Source of the DNA: Providencia rustigianii DSM 4541 | Lineage (GTDB): Bacteria; Pseudomonadota; Gammaproteobacteria; Enterobacterales; Enterobacteriaceae | Direction of reading: 5' to 3' | Assembly (NCBI RefSeq): GCF_000156395.1 | Contig: NZ_GG703819.1 | Coordinates: 821,935 to 885,934, forward strand | DNA: 64,000 bases | Shown here: positions 45,131-56,051 of the stretch, piece after piece | How the letters are laid out: the number at the start of each line of letters is the position of its first letter | Numbering within the stretch: the first letter of the stretch is position 1 | The notes under the pieces: model-generated | The model's database searches: none | Told to the model about the DNA's origin: nothing | Seen by the model: the letters and a program-made list of their open reading frames with translations, nothing else | Position numbers and translations under genes: made by a program

Positions 45131-46873
45131 CTAAATAATCTCCGCAATCTTACAATCCGCACTGATAAAATCCCCTTGATTGGCCGCATATTGTAGCTGT
45201 CCTGAGCGGTGGGCTATCACTTGAACCTCCATTTTCATCGCTTCCATTACGCCGATAACATCGCCTTCAAGCACTTTATCACCTTGAGGTACTAACCAAT
45301 TGAATAATATTCCAGAAATGGGAGCATTCACATTATAAGGACTGTTATCGGCAATATGTGCCTCTTGAACAGCGATATTTTGAGTGACTGCCATACCAGA
45401 AAATAATTGTGCAGGTAATCCCAATTCACAACGCTTACCATCAATTTCTATAAACGTACGTGTTAAATCTTGATTGACTTGAGGAAGCTGTTTTTTCGCG
45501 GGTGGAATTTCCACATTAAATTCGGTCTCAATCCAACGTGTGTGTACCTTGAACTGTTCACAGAAATCATGGTGATCAATGACTGCACGATGAAATGGTA
45601 ATACAGACGCCACCCCTTCAATGTTGAACTCAGCAAGCGCTCTGCGTGCTCGTACAATCGCTTGCTCACGGGTTGACCCGACCACAATCAATTTAGCCAT
45701 CAACGAATCAAATGTACCCGGAATGGTGGTTCCCGCAACGACACCACTATCAAGGCGCACTCCCGGACCTGACGGGGCATCAAAGCGAATAATAGTGCCC
45801 GGTGTCGGTAAAAAGCCATTGCCTGCATCTTCGGCATTGATTCTAAACTCAAATGCATGGCCTCTGGGTACTGGTGTTTCCAAAATACTGAGTGGCAATC
45901 CTTCAGCTATTCGTAGCTGCTCAATAACCAGATCAATTCCCGCGGTTTCTTCAGTGACAGGATGTTCAACTTGTAAGCGAGTGTTAACTTCTAAGAAAGA
46001 CAACATTCCTTCTTGGCTCAATAAAAATTCGACTGTTCCTGCGCCAACATACCCTGCTTGACGGCATATATCCGTCGATGCGCGTATAATTTGCTGTTCT
46101 AATGCATCAGATAAAAACGGTGCCGGTGACTCTTCGACTAACTTTTGATTACGGCGTTGTAAAGAACAATCTCGCGTTCCTACCACCACTACATTACCGT
46201 GTGTATCCGCAATCACTTGGGCTTCAATATGACGAGGATTATGCAAAAATTGTTCAATAAAACATTCACCGCGACCAAATGCAGCTGTCGCCTCGCGTAC
46301 CGCGGAATGGTATAACTCTTCGACTTCGTGCATCTGCCATGCCACTTTTAAACCACGACCTCCCCCACCGAATGCGGCTTTAATCGCGATAGGTAGACCA
46401 TGCTGGTGAGCAAATTCAACGACTTCACTGGCTTCTTTGACAGGATTTTTAGTTCCAACGACTAACGGAGCGCCCACTTGGAGTGCAATGTGGCGAGCTT
46501 GTACTTTATCACCTAAGGTATCGATACTTTCAGGGCTAGGTCCAATCCAAATCAGGCCGGCTTGTTGTACCGCACGAGCAAACTCTGAGCGTTCTGAAAG
46601 AAAACCGTACCCCGGATGCACCATTGTCGCCCCTGATTTTTTGGCGATCTCGATTAGTTTCTCAATATTTAAGTAGCTTTGTGCTGGAGTATTACCGCCA
46701 AGACCAAAAGCTTCATTAGCCATCGTGACATGCAATGCATCAATATCACTGTCCGCATACACCGCGACAGAAGCAAAACCATAGTCACGACAAGCACGAA
46801 TAATACGTACCGCAATTTCACCACGGTTAGCAATTAGAACCTTATGTACTGGATTATTTTTATTCGTTTTCAT
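45131..46873 (-). CDS. Biotin carboxylase fused to BCCP domain
   Basis: 580-aa biotin-dependent carboxylase subunit. The biotin carboxylase domain (about 1-450) starts [17 protein letters not shown] and holds the ATP-grasp GGGGRGLK and [16 protein letters not shown] plus the catalytic [14 protein letters not shown]. The C-terminal biotinyl domain has EAMKMEV with the biotin Lys near 547. ATG 46873 overlaps the end of the KipI/KipA gene by 14 bp. The alternative start at 46909 only lengthens this overlap. Not part of acetyl-CoA carboxylase here, since no carboxyltransferase of that type is nearby. The neighbour KipI-KipA fusion has the carboxyltransferase fold of urea carboxylase. Confidence 0.88.
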   Translation of the reverse strand: MKTNKNNPVHKVLIANRGEIAVRIIRACRDYGFASVAVYADSDIDALHVTMANEAFGLGGNTPAQSYLNIEKLIEIAKKSGATMVHPGYGFLSERSEFARAVQQAGLIWIGPSPESIDTLGDKVQARHIALQVGAPLVVGTKNPVKEASEVVEFAHQHGLPIAIKAAFGGGGRGLKVAWQMHEVEELYHSAVREATAAFGRGECFIEQFLHNPRHIEAQVIADTHGNVVVVGTRDCSLQRRNQKLVEESPAPFLSDALEQQIIRASTDICRQAGYVGAGTVEFLLSQEGMLSFLEVNTRLQVEHPVTEETAGIDLVIEQLRIAEGLPLSILETPVPRGHAFEFRINAEDAGNGFLPTPGTIIRFDAPSGPGVRLDSGVVAGTTIPGTFDSLMAKLIVVGSTREQAIVRARRALAEFNIEGVASVLPFHRAVIDHHDFCEQFKVHTRWIETEFNVEIPPAKKQLPQVNQDLTRTFIEIDGKRCELGLPAQLFSGMAVTQNIAVQEAHIADNSPYNVNAPISGILFNWLVPQGDKVLEGDVIGVMEAMKMEVQVIAHRSGQLQYAANQGDFISADCKIAEII

Positions 46874-48464
46874 AAGCCTCACGACTCCCTTCAAATTCAT
46901 TAAATTCATTCAGTGGATTAAAGCGAATTTTGCCATTGACGGGGATTTGTCCCGCTAAATCTAAATGGTATTCGCACACTGACCCAATCACTGGATAGCC
47001 ACCTGTTAGAGGATGGTCATTCAAAAATAGAACCGGTTGTCCATTCGCGGGCACTTGAATTGCACCAATACAGGTTCCTTCACTGGGTAATTCTTGTAAT
47101 TTTTCACGCTCTAAGGGAATTTCCCCTGAGAGGCGTAATCCGATACGGTTCGATGCCGCAGTCACTTGCCATATTTGTTGCTTAAGTAGAGCGAGCGCTG
47201 GTTGACTAAACCAATCTGTTCTCGGCCCTAAAATAATATCCAGCACGACCACATCATCCGCCGTTGGATAATCAAATGCAGGAGTTTCATTGAGTGAAAT
47301 AGCCTGTGTGCAGCTATTTTTTTCGACTGATAATGACTGCCCTACCATTAAAGGAGCTGGACCCACTTGAGCGAGAGTATCAAATGAGCAACTTCCCAAG
47401 ATAGGAGCCACATGGAAACCACCGCGCACAGCAAAATAGCTACGTACCCCTTTGGTCGGTCGCCCAATGTGGATGACATCCCCTTTTGCCAGATGAACAG
47501 ATTGATAATTTGCGACGAAATAGCGCTTTCCTTCATCGGTTGTGATTTCTATTGAACATTCGGCTCCCGTCACGGCGACTAATAAATCTTTATTCGCTCG
47601 GGCTTTGAATCCCCCTAACGTGATTTCTAATACGGTAGAATCCGAGTGATTACCGACCAAACGATTCGCACTATACAAGGCGGATTTATCCATCGCCCCT
47701 GCTTCAGAAATACCTAATGCCGATTGCCCAATACGCCCTAAATCTTGAAAAAGTACCTGTAACCCTGTCGCGAGCACAGTTAAATCATAAGTTTGTGCGT
47801 TATCTGCTCGTTTTTTTTCTGGCTGACTTGGTAGGCTATAACTGATGGCACTTTTGGCCTGATCCACAAAATGAACACGATATCCTGCTTGTAGTAAAGC
47901 GGGCTCTGAGCGATTAATATCCCAAACGGCGAGATCCGTAATGCCGATCAATTGCCATCCACCGGGGCTAGCTTGTGGATAGACGCTACTGAACTCACCC
48001 GCAAGTGCGACTGAACCCGCTGGTATGCGTACACGAGGAGATTGACGACGAGGTACATGTAACTGCGCCTGTTTGGATACCATATAACCAAATCCTGGTG
48101 CAAACCCACTAAAGGCAACTTGATATTCATTTTCTGTATGGCGCCGGATCACTTCATCAACTGTAATGCCCAGATATCCCGCCACTTCCGCTAAATCTTC
48201 ACCATTATAATGCACCGGAATAGTCACTAATTTGCCCGCTTTGTATTCCAAGGCTTCAACATTGCGTTGGGAAATTTGTTGAATTAGTACCTCAACATTA
48301 ATAATGTTCGGGTTATAACGCACAAGAATGGTACGTGCCGCTGGCGTGATTTCATCAATTCCATTAATCGGCATATTAGTCAAAGAATCAGTGAGTGCCA
48401 TGGTCTGTTCAAGACTGGGTAATTCAACCATAAAAGCTTTTAAATTAACGGGTAAAAAACGCAT
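46860..48464 (-). CDS. PxpB-PxpC fusion (KipI-KipA, 5-oxoprolinase)
   Basis: 534 aa combining the two allophanate-hydrolase-like subunits. Residues about 1-215 are the KipI/PxpB part ([43 protein letters not shown]). The rest is KipA/PxpC ([53 protein letters not shown]). In bacteria PxpA, PxpB and PxpC together cleave 5-oxoproline to glutamate with ATP. In E. coli B and C are separate. ATG 48464 has AGAGG five bases upstream, better than the in-frame GTG at 48470. It lies 8 bp after the DUF1445 gene. Confidence 0.9.
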   Translation of the reverse strand: MRFLPVNLKAFMVELPSLEQTMALTDSLTNMPINGIDEITPAARTILVRYNPNIINVEVLIQQISQRNVEALEYKAGKLVTIPVHYNGEDLAEVAGYLGITVDEVIRRHTENEYQVAFSGFAPGFGYMVSKQAQLHVPRRQSPRVRIPAGSVALAGEFSSVYPQASPGGWQLIGITDLAVWDINRSEPALLQAGYRVHFVDQAKSAISYSLPSQPEKKRADNAQTYDLTVLATGLQVLFQDLGRIGQSALGISEAGAMDKSALYSANRLVGNHSDSTVLEITLGGFKARANKDLLVAVTGAECSIEITTDEGKRYFVANYQSVHLAKGDVIHIGRPTKGVRSYFAVRGGFHVAPILGSCSFDTLAQVGPAPLMVGQSLSVEKNSCTQAISLNETPAFDYPTADDVVVLDIILGPRTDWFSQPALALLKQQIWQVTAASNRIGLRLSGEIPLEREKLQELPSEGTCIGAIQVPANGQPVLFLNDHPLTGGYPVIGSVCEYHLDLAGQIPVNGKIRFNPLNEFNEFEGSREAYENE

Positions 48465-48472
48465 AGGCACCT

Positions 48473-49279
48473 CTATACATGATAAGCCGCATCAGGAATA
48501 TCGGTGATAAACATATACCCCGGAGCATGGCTCAATGCGAAAGGTACCCCCGATTTCATCACTGCGGCTTGAGGCGTGACACCACAAGCCCAAAATACGG
48601 GAATTTCACCTTCTTCGATGCGAACCGCATCCCCAAAATCAGGGCGCATAATATCGTGAATACCCAGCAACTCCGGAGCACCAATATGTACCGGTGCACC
48701 ATGTACCGCAGGAAAACGTCCCGAAATACTTACCGCGTCAGCCACTCTATTTGCAGGAATAGGTCGCATTGACACCACCAATTCACCTTCTAACCGTCCT
48801 GCTGGACGGCATAATCGATTGGTTTTATACATCGGTACATTGGAGTGATCCATGATGTGACGAATTTCAATCCCAGCTTCTAACATCGGTGTTTCGAACG
48901 TGAAGCTACAACCAATTAAAAATGTCACTAAGTCCGGATGTTGCTGATAAATTTCGGTAGCATCAGTGATTTCATTCACTAATTTCCCGTGCTCCCACAC
49001 ACGATAGCGTGGAATATCGGTACGTAAATCTGCGCCTTCTGCCAATATCGTCTGCCAACTGCCAGCTTCACAAACATCCAATACTGGGCAACTTTTTGGA
49101 TTACGTTGGGCATAGAGTAAAAAGTCAAAAGCCCAATCTCGTGGTAATGCAATCATATTGGCTTGGGTCATTCCCGGTGCCATACCCGCGGTCGGCTTAT
49201 CATAGCCTTGACGGATGGCGTCTCGCGCTGCTTTTGCTGCTTGAATTGCAGATTTAGAGGCTTTCATTAATTGGCTCAT
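48473..49279 (-). CDS. DUF1445 putative hydro-lyase (YcsI-like)
   Basis: 268-aa member of the DUF1445/UPF0317 'putative hydro-lyase' family, like B. subtilis YcsI in the ycsF-ycsG-ycsI-kipIA group. Recognised from [32 protein letters not shown] and [13 protein letters not shown] with AHAPGYMF-like [16 protein letters not shown]-terminal Cys-Gly-Val triad is conserved. Probable D-glutamate cyclase-like or related enzyme. Start ATG 49279 overlaps the pxpA stop as ATGA, with AGAGG eight bases upstream. The longer GTG frame is rejected. Confidence 0.88.
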   Translation of the reverse strand: MSQLMKASKSAIQAAKAARDAIRQGYDKPTAGMAPGMTQANMIALPRDWAFDFLLYAQRNPKSCPVLDVCEAGSWQTILAEGADLRTDIPRYRVWEHGKLVNEITDATEIYQQHPDLVTFLIGCSFTFETPMLEAGIEIRHIMDHSNVPMYKTNRLCRPAGRLEGELVVSMRPIPANRVADAVSISGRFPAVHGAPVHIGAPELLGIHDIMRPDFGDAVRIEEGEIPVFWACGVTPQAAVMKSGVPFALSHAPGYMFITDIPDAAYHV

Positions 49280-50055
49280 GACCCGCACCTCTTCCCTGTA
49301 AATGCACAGACCTTAATACCTTGTTGCTCAAAGATTTCACGTACTTTCTTCGCCATCTCTAGCGCACCGGGGCTATCTCCATGAACACAAATGGAGTCGG
49401 CATCAATCGGTGTAAATTGACCATCAATTGAGATAACCCCGCCTTCATTCACCAGTTGTAGCATACGTTCTGCCACGAGTTCCGGGTCATGGAGGACTGC
49501 TCCCGTCAGCTTTCTAGAGACCAGTGTGCCATCGTTGTTATAGGCTCTATCAGCAAAAGCTTCCGCGACGACATTTAGCCCTCTCCCCTTTGCCCAACCT
49601 ACAAGCGGGGATCCGGCTAATGCTACCAAGGTTAAATCGCCATCAATGGCTAGTATTCCATCAATTACTGCCATTGCTTGGCGTTGGTCATGAGCGATGG
49701 TGTTATACAGTGCACCATGAGGTTTCACATATTCGACTTTCGCTCCCACCGCTTTGGCCAAACCTTGCAAGGCACCAATTTGGTAAATCACATCAGCTAT
49801 TAGCTCCTCAGAGGCAATATCCATATTGCGACGACCAAAGCCTACTAAATCGGGATATCCCACATGCGCCCCTACAGTGACGCCATTTTTTTTGGCAGAA
49901 GCTAAGGTTTTCATGATGCCTTCGGGAGAACCGGCATGAAATCCACACGCGATGTTTGCACTACTTACGATGCTTAGCATCGCTTCATCATTTCCCATCT
50001 CCCACTGCCCAAAACTTTCCCCAAGATCGCTATTTAGGTCGATTTGCTTATTCAT
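49276..50055 (-). CDS. pxpA: 5-oxoprolinase subunit PxpA (LamB/YcsF)
   Basis: 259-aa LamB/YcsF-family subunit of the bacterial 5-oxoprolinase. Signatures: [64 protein letters not shown] and [11 protein letters not shown] with conserved Asp/His. ATG 50055 has AAGGG upstream and matches the family start. The 53-residue extension to 50214 is non-conserved and overlaps the transporter gene, so I discard it. Second gene of the minus-strand operon. Confidence 0.94.
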   Translation of the reverse strand: MNKQIDLNSDLGESFGQWEMGNDEAMLSIVSSANIACGFHAGSPEGIMKTLASAKKNGVTVGAHVGYPDLVGFGRRNMDIASEELIADVIYQIGALQGLAKAVGAKVEYVKPHGALYNTIAHDQRQAMAVIDGILAIDGDLTLVALAGSPLVGWAKGRGLNVVAEAFADRAYNNDGTLVSRKLTGAVLHDPELVAERMLQLVNEGGVISIDGQFTPIDADSICVHGDSPGALEMAKKVREIFEQQGIKVCAFTGKRCGS

Positions 50056-50081
50056 TATGATCCCTTCGCCTCTTATCGATT

Positions 50082-51320
50082 TTATTTTAAGTAGTTGAAA
50101 ATTGCCGTAACGGACATCGCTCCCATGTACCATGTTAAAGCGCAAGTCACTACCCCAGACCACAATAACCAACGCGGGTAATGGTAGCCTGACATCAAGT
50201 CCGCTCTTTTCCATGCGATATACACAAAGATACTCAAACCAATCGGTAGGATCAGGCCATTAAAACCACCCGCAAAGACTAATAATGCCGCAGGTGCCGT
50301 CCCCATTAAGAGATAAATCGCCAGAGAAACCGCGATAAAGATGATCGTTGAAATGTTACGCTGTCTTTCTGTAATGCTGGATTTGAACGCTTTTAAGAAG
50401 CTCATTGAGGTATAAGCTGCGCCAATCACACTGGTGAGTGCTGCCGCCCATAAAATTAAACCGAAGATACGTAAACCATAATTACCCGCTGCCGCTTGGA
50501 AGGCTTGGGATGCAGGGTTGGCCGATTTTCCTGAAATATCAATAGTTACGCCACTTGCAACGACACCGAGAATGGCTAAAAACAGTACGTAGCGCATGAT
50601 CCCAACCACCACGATCCCTTTAGTTGCCGCGCTCGCTACTGCTTGAATATTTTCAACACCCACTTCACCTTTATCTAATAAACGGTGGGCACCCGCATAA
50701 CAAATATATCCCCCCACCGTACCACCAACAATCGTTGTGATCATCGCAAAATCAACAGTATCTGGCAGGACGCTTTGACGCAACGCTTCACCCACTGGCG
50801 GGTTTGATGCAAACATGACAAACAACGTTAAGCCAATCATCACTAAGCCAAGTACGATAATTAGCCGATCAATAAATGTACTGGCCTTTCGGGATGAGAA
50901 AATATAGATGGCAAGTAATGCACTGAGTAATCCACCCCATTTAGGATCCAGACCAACTAACGCATTTAGCCCTAACCCTGCGCCAGCAATATTACCGATG
51001 TTAAATATTAAACCGCCGAATATGACTAATACCGCGAGCACATAACCGCTTCCCGGAATAGTGGCATTGGCGATATCCGATGAGTGCATTTTTGTTAACG
51101 TCACGACGCGCCAAATATTTTGCTGTACTACGAAGTCAATGATGATTGATGCCAAAATACCAAAAGCAAATGCAGCCCCGAGAGTGACGGTAAAGGTTGC
51201 TGTTTGAGTGATAAATCCCGGTCCAATTGCTGATGTCGCCATAAGAAAAATAGCGCCAATTAAGGATGAACGACGTTTTTTTACATATTCTGCGGTAGTC
51301 GTATTTTCTTGAGCTGCCAT
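50082..51320 (-). CDS. NRAMP family transporter (YcsG-like)
   Basis: 412-aa inner-membrane transporter with about eleven hydrophobic segments and the NRAMP-type [14 protein letters not shown] and [14 protein letters not shown]. In B. subtilis the homologue YcsG lies beside ycsF. The canonical metal-binding DPGN of NRAMP metal carriers is not seen at the first segment (GPGFI follows), so the substrate may not be a metal. 5-oxoproline import is a reasonable inference from context. ATG 51320 has AGGAG seven bases upstream. First gene of the operon. Confidence 0.83.
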   Translation of the reverse strand: MAAQENTTTAEYVKKRRSSLIGAIFLMATSAIGPGFITQTATFTVTLGAAFAFGILASIIIDFVVQQNIWRVVTLTKMHSSDIANATIPGSGYVLAVLVIFGGLIFNIGNIAGAGLGLNALVGLDPKWGGLLSALLAIYIFSSRKASTFIDRLIIVLGLVMIGLTLFVMFASNPPVGEALRQSVLPDTVDFAMITTIVGGTVGGYICYAGAHRLLDKGEVGVENIQAVASAATKGIVVVGIMRYVLFLAILGVVASGVTIDISGKSANPASQAFQAAAGNYGLRIFGLILWAAALTSVIGAAYTSMSFLKAFKSSITERQRNISTIIFIAVSLAIYLLMGTAPAALLVFAGGFNGLILPIGLSIFVYIAWKRADLMSGYHYPRWLLWSGVVTCALTWYMGAMSVTAIFNYLK

Positions 51321-51712
51321 ACGCATACTCCTCTATGAATTGTTTTTGTAGTTATGAATTTATGTGTGTTGTGCTGATTTATAGAGGCAATTTTCGTGCC
51401 ATTGTTCTACTAATAGTGAAGATTGTTTATTGATCTGCATTGGATTGTTCAACAATTAATATGAAATGATGAATAAACAATCAATGAAAATCGTTATTGA
51501 TGATTAAAAAATCAAAGCTTGATCACTTTTTTAACAAGTAACCTCAATTATTAACATTTAATATTCCAATACAGACCCAAACTTGTGCGATGACTGATTC
51601 CATTTTTAGATCCATGCCCAAAATAAGTGCATAAAAGGAATCTTGCTGCGATTAACTGAATATGTGAAGATATCTGCCTATCACTCTCATCCACTCAATT
51701 AAGCTTGTCTTT
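51321..51712. promoter_or_regulatory. Divergent promoter region with operator-like repeats
   Basis: Between the transporter operon (minus) and the GntR gene (plus). Contains the perfect 13-bp palindrome ATTGTT-C-AACAAT (51444-51456) flanked by an 11-bp inverted repeat GATTGTTTATT (51421-51431) and AATAAACAATC (51472-51482). All three contain the ATTGTT half-site. Such spacing suits a dimeric GntR/FCD repressor binding multiple sites. Confidence 0.65.
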
Positions 51713-52375
51713 ATGAAGAAACAGCCTATGGCTCAAACACTGTCAGTCACCATTGCAGAAACTATTCGTCATAAAATTACGATCGGTGAATTAACACCAG
51801 GACAGCGTTTATCTGAGGCGATGTTGAGTGAAGAATTAGATATTTCACGCAATACCCTGCGGGAGGTTTTTCGCGTTCTGACTCAGGAAGGATTACTGAC
51901 TTATGCACCAAATAAGGGCGTTTATGTGTCAGTACCTGATATGGCCGCGATTATCGACATTTACCAAGTTCGCCGATTAATTGAATGTGATGCACTAACC
52001 CATGCCTATGCCCTGCATCCCGCAGTGCAAAAAATGAAGCAATCCGTCAGCGAAGCACGCGAACATGAAAAAGTAGAAAATTGGATTGGTGTGGGTACAG
52101 CAAATATGAATTTTCATACTGCTATCGTTGAGCTGTCTGACAGTGAACGTCTTATTAAGCTATATCATAATATTGCCGCTGAATTACGGTTAGCTTTCGG
52201 TCATTTAAATGATCCAAAAATTCTTTACGCTCCTTATATTGATAAAAACCAAGCTATTTTAGCGTTATTAGATGCAGGGAAAAACCAAGATGCGGCAAAT
52301 ACCTTACGTGAATATCTTGATTTATCTGAGCGTACATTATTAGCTGCATACAAAAGAAGCCAATCACGGTTATAA
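51713..52375 (+). CDS. GntR/FCD-family transcriptional regulator
   Basis: 220-aa regulator: a GntR winged helix (about 8-70; IRHKITIGELTPGQRLSEAMLSEELDISRNTLREV, LTQEGLLTYAPNKGVYV) and an FCD effector domain (about 80-205, with the Asp/His metal site spread across RRLIECDA, NFHTAIVE and YIDKNQAIL). Divergent to the 5-oxoproline operon, and the likely local repressor. The ligand may be 5-oxoproline or a downstream metabolite. Start ATG 51713 has no obvious ribosome binding site. M6 is an alternative. Confidence 0.9.
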   Translation: MKKQPMAQTLSVTIAETIRHKITIGELTPGQRLSEAMLSEELDISRNTLREVFRVLTQEGLLTYAPNKGVYVSVPDMAAIIDIYQVRRLIECDALTHAYALHPAVQKMKQSVSEAREHEKVENWIGVGTANMNFHTAIVELSDSERLIKLYHNIAAELRLAFGHLNDPKILYAPYIDKNQAILALLDAGKNQDAANTLREYLDLSERTLLAAYKRSQSRL

Positions 52376-52740
52376 ACCCCACTCTAATTTATCCTCTCTG
52401 TTATCTGAATTCTTCCATTTATTTCGATAAATATTTTATTCTTAATATATAAAATCCTGTCTATTTTCACTTTCTTTAATAAATTATATTTAACCATCCT
52501 CCTGAGTAATTAACATCTTATTTTATTATCGTCACTGATACATAATAACTTACACATAGAAACAAAATGAAATAACACAACGATATTCAATAACATTTTT
52601 TACATTTTATTATCAATAACCTTTGTAAATAACTCCATTTTATCGAATAAATGATTGTGGTTTTTCCGAATATTAGTTATAAAAATGCCCATAACAAAAA
52701 ATACAATGTTAAATATTATTAATATATTTGAGAATTAATC
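52376..52740. other. AT-rich gap upstream of gltP
   Basis: 365 bp, strongly AT-rich, no ORF with a ribosome binding site and no clear regulatory motif. It should contain the gltP promoter. Confidence 0.4.
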
Positions 52741-54051
52741 ATGACACTAAACAACATCGTTCCAAAAAAAACATTTAAATTTGGCCTAGGATGGCAGATT
52801 CTAATCGCTCTCATTTTAGGGGTTATTGTCGGTGCTTTGCTGCATGAAAGTGCAGAATATAAAGATTGGCTAATCCTAAATATTTTATCTCCCGCAGGTA
52901 AAATTTTTATTCAATTAATCAAAATGATTGTTGTCCCGATTGTTATATCAACATTAATTGTCGGGATTGCAGGTGTGGGTAATACCAAGCAATTGGGAAC
53001 ATTGGGTTTTAAAACCATTGTTTACTTTGAGATCATAACGACAATAGCTATTATTGTGGGGATCTCTTTTGCTAATATCTTTGAACCTGGTGTCGGTATT
53101 GATATGTCTCAACTGACACAAGTTGATATTTCGCAATATGAAAAAACCACTCAAGAAGTTGCAAGTCATCCATCTGGCATTGTAAACACGCTATTATCTC
53201 TGGTTCCTAGCAATATATTTGCAGCAATGGCAAGTGGCGATATGCTTCCTGTTATTTTCTTCGCGGTATTATTCGGTTTGGGGCTATCTTCTCTACCTTT
53301 AGAAAAAAAACAACCTCTGCTGAATGTTCTACAAACTTTCTCAGAAACCATGTTCCGTGTGACAAATATGATTATGCTGTATGCGCCTGTTGGGGTATTC
53401 GCATTAATTTCGGTTACTGTCGCAAATTTTGGCTTTAGCTCATTAATCCCACTACTTAAATTAGTTATTTTGGTTCACTGTGCAATTATCTTCTTTGCTG
53501 TTGTTGTGCTGGGACTGGTCGCGCGTTATTGTAAAATCAATATTTTCACACTGATGAGAATACTGAAGGATGAATTATTATTAGCCTATTCCACAGCCAG
53601 CTCCGAAACAGTTTTACCGCGGATCATGGATAAGATGGAAAAGTATGGAGCTCCTAAATCAGTTACCAGCTTTGTAATCCCAATTGGTTATTCCTTTAAC
53701 CTTGATGGCTCCACTCTCTATCAAAGTATCGCTGCCATTTTTATAGCTCAACTATACGGCATAGAGCTTTCTATTGGCCAAGAACTTATTCTGGTATTTA
53801 CCCTAATGATTACTTCAAAAGGAATAGCTGGTGTACCAGGCGTATCTTTTGTTGTTCTTCTCGCCACGTTAGGTTCGGTTGGGATTCCATTGGAAGGTTT
53901 AGCCTTTATTGCGGGCGTGGACCGTATTCTAGATATGGCTCGTACTGCACTCAATGTTGTCGGTAACGCATTAGCCGCATTGGTTGTCGCTAAATGGGAG
54001 CATAACTATGATGTGACAAAGGCACGTGAATATGAAAAGAGTTTAGGATAA
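52741..54051 (+). CDS. gltP: Glutamate/aspartate:proton symporter GltP
   Basis: 436-aa DAACS-family carrier, near-identical in length and very similar to E. coli GltP (437). Landmarks: IFIQLIKMIVVPIVISTLIVGIAG, then AYSTASSETVLPRIMDKM, SFVIPIGYSFNLDGSTLYQSIAAIFIAQ, and the C-terminal GVDRILDMARTALNVVGNALA, which include both hairpin-loop and substrate-binding motifs. Glutamate is the product of 5-oxoproline cleavage, so its place beside the pxp genes is metabolically consistent. A 16-bp hairpin follows. Confidence 0.94.
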   Translation: MTLNNIVPKKTFKFGLGWQILIALILGVIVGALLHESAEYKDWLILNILSPAGKIFIQLIKMIVVPIVISTLIVGIAGVGNTKQLGTLGFKTIVYFEIITTIAIIVGISFANIFEPGVGIDMSQLTQVDISQYEKTTQEVASHPSGIVNTLLSLVPSNIFAAMASGDMLPVIFFAVLFGLGLSSLPLEKKQPLLNVLQTFSETMFRVTNMIMLYAPVGVFALISVTVANFGFSSLIPLLKLVILVHCAIIFFAVVVLGLVARYCKINIFTLMRILKDELLLAYSTASSETVLPRIMDKMEKYGAPKSVTSFVIPIGYSFNLDGSTLYQSIAAIFIAQLYGIELSIGQELILVFTLMITSKGIAGVPGVSFVVLLATLGSVGIPLEGLAFIAGVDRILDMARTALNVVGNALAALVVAKWEHNYDVTKAREYEKSLG

Positions 54052-54098
54052 ATATTTAACCTTTGACTATTAATAGACAGCTTACCTATCATTAAATC

Positions 54099-54137
54099 TT
54101 AAAATCACCTTTCTTAATCATAGAAAGGTGATTTTAA
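54099..54137 (+). terminator. Terminator-like hairpin after gltP
   Basis: Perfect 16-bp arms TTAAAATCACCTTTCT and AGAAAGGTGATTTTAA around seven bases, 48 bp after the gltP stop. Confidence 0.75.
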
Positions 54138-54499
54138 ATTATATTCATTAAAAGAGTTAATTTTCTAAAGTAATCATCTTCAATATTAAAGTACTTCGAT
54201 ACTAAAAATAGAAAGTGATTATGAATTAGTAATCATTAAAATATCAATTTTAGTGTATTTTGATAATCAAAAAGATATTGAATAAAAATAGTTTTTACTA
54301 TTTGTTTTTTTTCATTTACCATTCATCAGCGCAAAAAAATCTCTGCAAACTCTATGCTATTTCTCTTATCGTTTGATGATTTTTAGTACGATAAAAACAG
54401 CAAGATTAGACGCTCTAATGGCAAGATTCTCTGTCTGAGGTCTGAGGATTCTTTATAAAATGGCTAAAATTCAACCATAGCTCCATCATAGATAATAAT
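54138..54499. other. Gap upstream of the phosphoethanolamine transferase gene
   Basis: About 360 bp of AT-rich sequence with no gene. Notable only for spaced TTATCGT/ACGATAA arms near 54367-54400. No PmrA-type CTTAA repeat like that at 33916 was seen before the transferase. Confidence 0.4.
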
Positions 54500-56008
54500 A
54501 TGCTTAAATTAGTCAAGAACAAAACATCATTTAATACGTTAATTTTATTTTTATTTTTTACTGCCATTCATTATGCAATGGGGTATCACTTCAAAATTTT
54601 CTATGTTCTCGCGATGACTGGGCTACTTGTTGTCATTAGTCGCTTTACGATAACCTATAGAATTATTATTTTGTTCTACACAGTGATAGCTTCATTTTAC
54701 TTACCCGTAGGTTTATTGTACGGCTATCCTGATTATAATATTTTTTCCTCTTTTTATTATACTGACAGTGAAGAAGCGAAAGGTTTCTTAACAAACATAA
54801 ATTTAAAATATTATGCCCTATCGATTTTGTTATTTGCCTTTGGTGTCTTTGTCTCTCGGCTTAAATTTGAAATAGGTAAAAAAAGCCAATACGCATTTCT
54901 AACATTTTTCATTATTATTACAGCAATTTCGCCCATCAAAGCTATGTCGAGTGGAAGCTGGAGGCTACTTTTAACCTCAGGGCTCCCCGAGTTTCGTTTT
55001 TTCACTGAAAGTCTTTTCTATTTAGATTATTTAAATCAAGAAAAAAAATCTGTTGAAGGGGACGATACCTTCGTATCTCCAACAGTAAATCCAAAATACA
55101 ATATTTATGTTGTTGTTATTGGTGAGAGTGCACGTAGAGATTTTATGCATAGCTACGGTTTTCCTCTTGAAAATACACCATTCATGGATAATGCTCCCGG
55201 CTATATTTTTAATAATTTTATCTCTGCAGCAGGATCAACAAATTTATCGTTATCCCATACGTTATCAATGTATCCAAAAATGCCTAATAATCTAATAACC
55301 TTAGCAAATAAAGCCGGTTTTAAAACATACTGGATATCAAGACAAGGAATTTTTGGTAGACATGATGGCCCAGTAGCTTCGATTGCCAAACGTGCCACTG
55401 AAAACCATTTCGTAGGGGGAAGCCAGCTAATAGATGATAATGTTATGTCCCAAGATGCACCGGTTATCCCTAAATTTATCGAATCTCTTAATCAGCCCGG
55501 TAAACATAAATTGATCGTTGTACACTTAATTGGAAGCCATTCCCCATTCTGTGAGCGCAGTTTTAATGCCTATGACCAATTTTATAAGAGCGATAAACTA
55601 TCTTGCTATGTACAGACAATAAAGAATACTGATTTACTGCTTTCACAATTACAAAAAATCCTTGTAAAACAAAACACCTCATGGTCAATGCTCTATTTTT
55701 CCGATCATGGCTTATCATTTATTGATAACCAAGAAGACCTCATTCATGGAGATAAAAAGCGTCAAAACTTTGAAATCCCATTCTTTATAACCTCTTCTGA
55801 TGCAACTCAACAGGAAGTTATTTCTGCTCGACGAAGTGCTTTTAGCTTCTTGAATCTCTTTGCTGAGTGGACGGGTATATCTGAAAAGCATATCAATACT
55901 TCATGCAAAATGATTTCCAATCAAGAATGTGATAATCAAAATACAGTTATTAATTTTGATAAAAATACAATGAACTTTGATCAGCTTGATCATGATGATA
56001 TTCAATAG
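54500..56008 (+). CDS. Phosphoethanolamine transferase-like protein
   Basis: 502-aa inner-membrane enzyme with five hydrophobic segments in the first ~150 residues and a periplasmic sulfatase/alkaline-phosphatase-fold domain. The core motif VVVIGESARRDFMHSYGF has Ser at the position where EptA-type enzymes have the nucleophilic Thr. Other hallmarks are TPFMDN, LSLSHTLSMYP, HLIGSHSPFCER, and the metal-binding YFSDHGLSF. Probably adds phosphoethanolamine to LPS core, lipid A or periplasmic glucan. CptA/EptC/OpgE-like; which substrate cannot be told from sequence. Weak ribosome binding site. Confidence 0.85.
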   Translation: MLKLVKNKTSFNTLILFLFFTAIHYAMGYHFKIFYVLAMTGLLVVISRFTITYRIIILFYTVIASFYLPVGLLYGYPDYNIFSSFYYTDSEEAKGFLTNINLKYYALSILLFAFGVFVSRLKFEIGKKSQYAFLTFFIIITAISPIKAMSSGSWRLLLTSGLPEFRFFTESLFYLDYLNQEKKSVEGDDTFVSPTVNPKYNIYVVVIGESARRDFMHSYGFPLENTPFMDNAPGYIFNNFISAAGSTNLSLSHTLSMYPKMPNNLITLANKAGFKTYWISRQGIFGRHDGPVASIAKRATENHFVGGSQLIDDNVMSQDAPVIPKFIESLNQPGKHKLIVVHLIGSHSPFCERSFNAYDQFYKSDKLSCYVQTIKNTDLLLSQLQKILVKQNTSWSMLYFSDHGLSFIDNQEDLIHGDKKRQNFEIPFFITSSDATQQEVISARRSAFSFLNLFAEWTGISEKHINTSCKMISNQECDNQNTVINFDKNTMNFDQLDHDDIQ

Positions 56009-56011
56009 AAG

Positions 56012-56051
56012 AAATCAGCAATTTATTCATTGGGGTATATTGCTGGTTTTT
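56012..56051 (+). terminator. Terminator after the phosphoethanolamine transferase gene
   Basis: AAATCAGCAAT pairs with ATTGCTGGTTT (one G-U), with a T-run at the 3' side. Confidence 0.7.

Noticed and set aside
45131..46873. Housekeeping acetyl-CoA carboxylase subunit AccC
   Set aside because: It contains a fused C-terminal biotinyl domain and sits in a 5-oxoproline operon, whereas enterobacterial AccC is shorter and paired with separate accB.
50056..50214. N-terminal 53-residue extension of PxpA
   Set aside because: It overlaps the transporter gene, is not like any LamB/YcsF N-terminus, and the ATG at 50055 has a good ribosome binding site.
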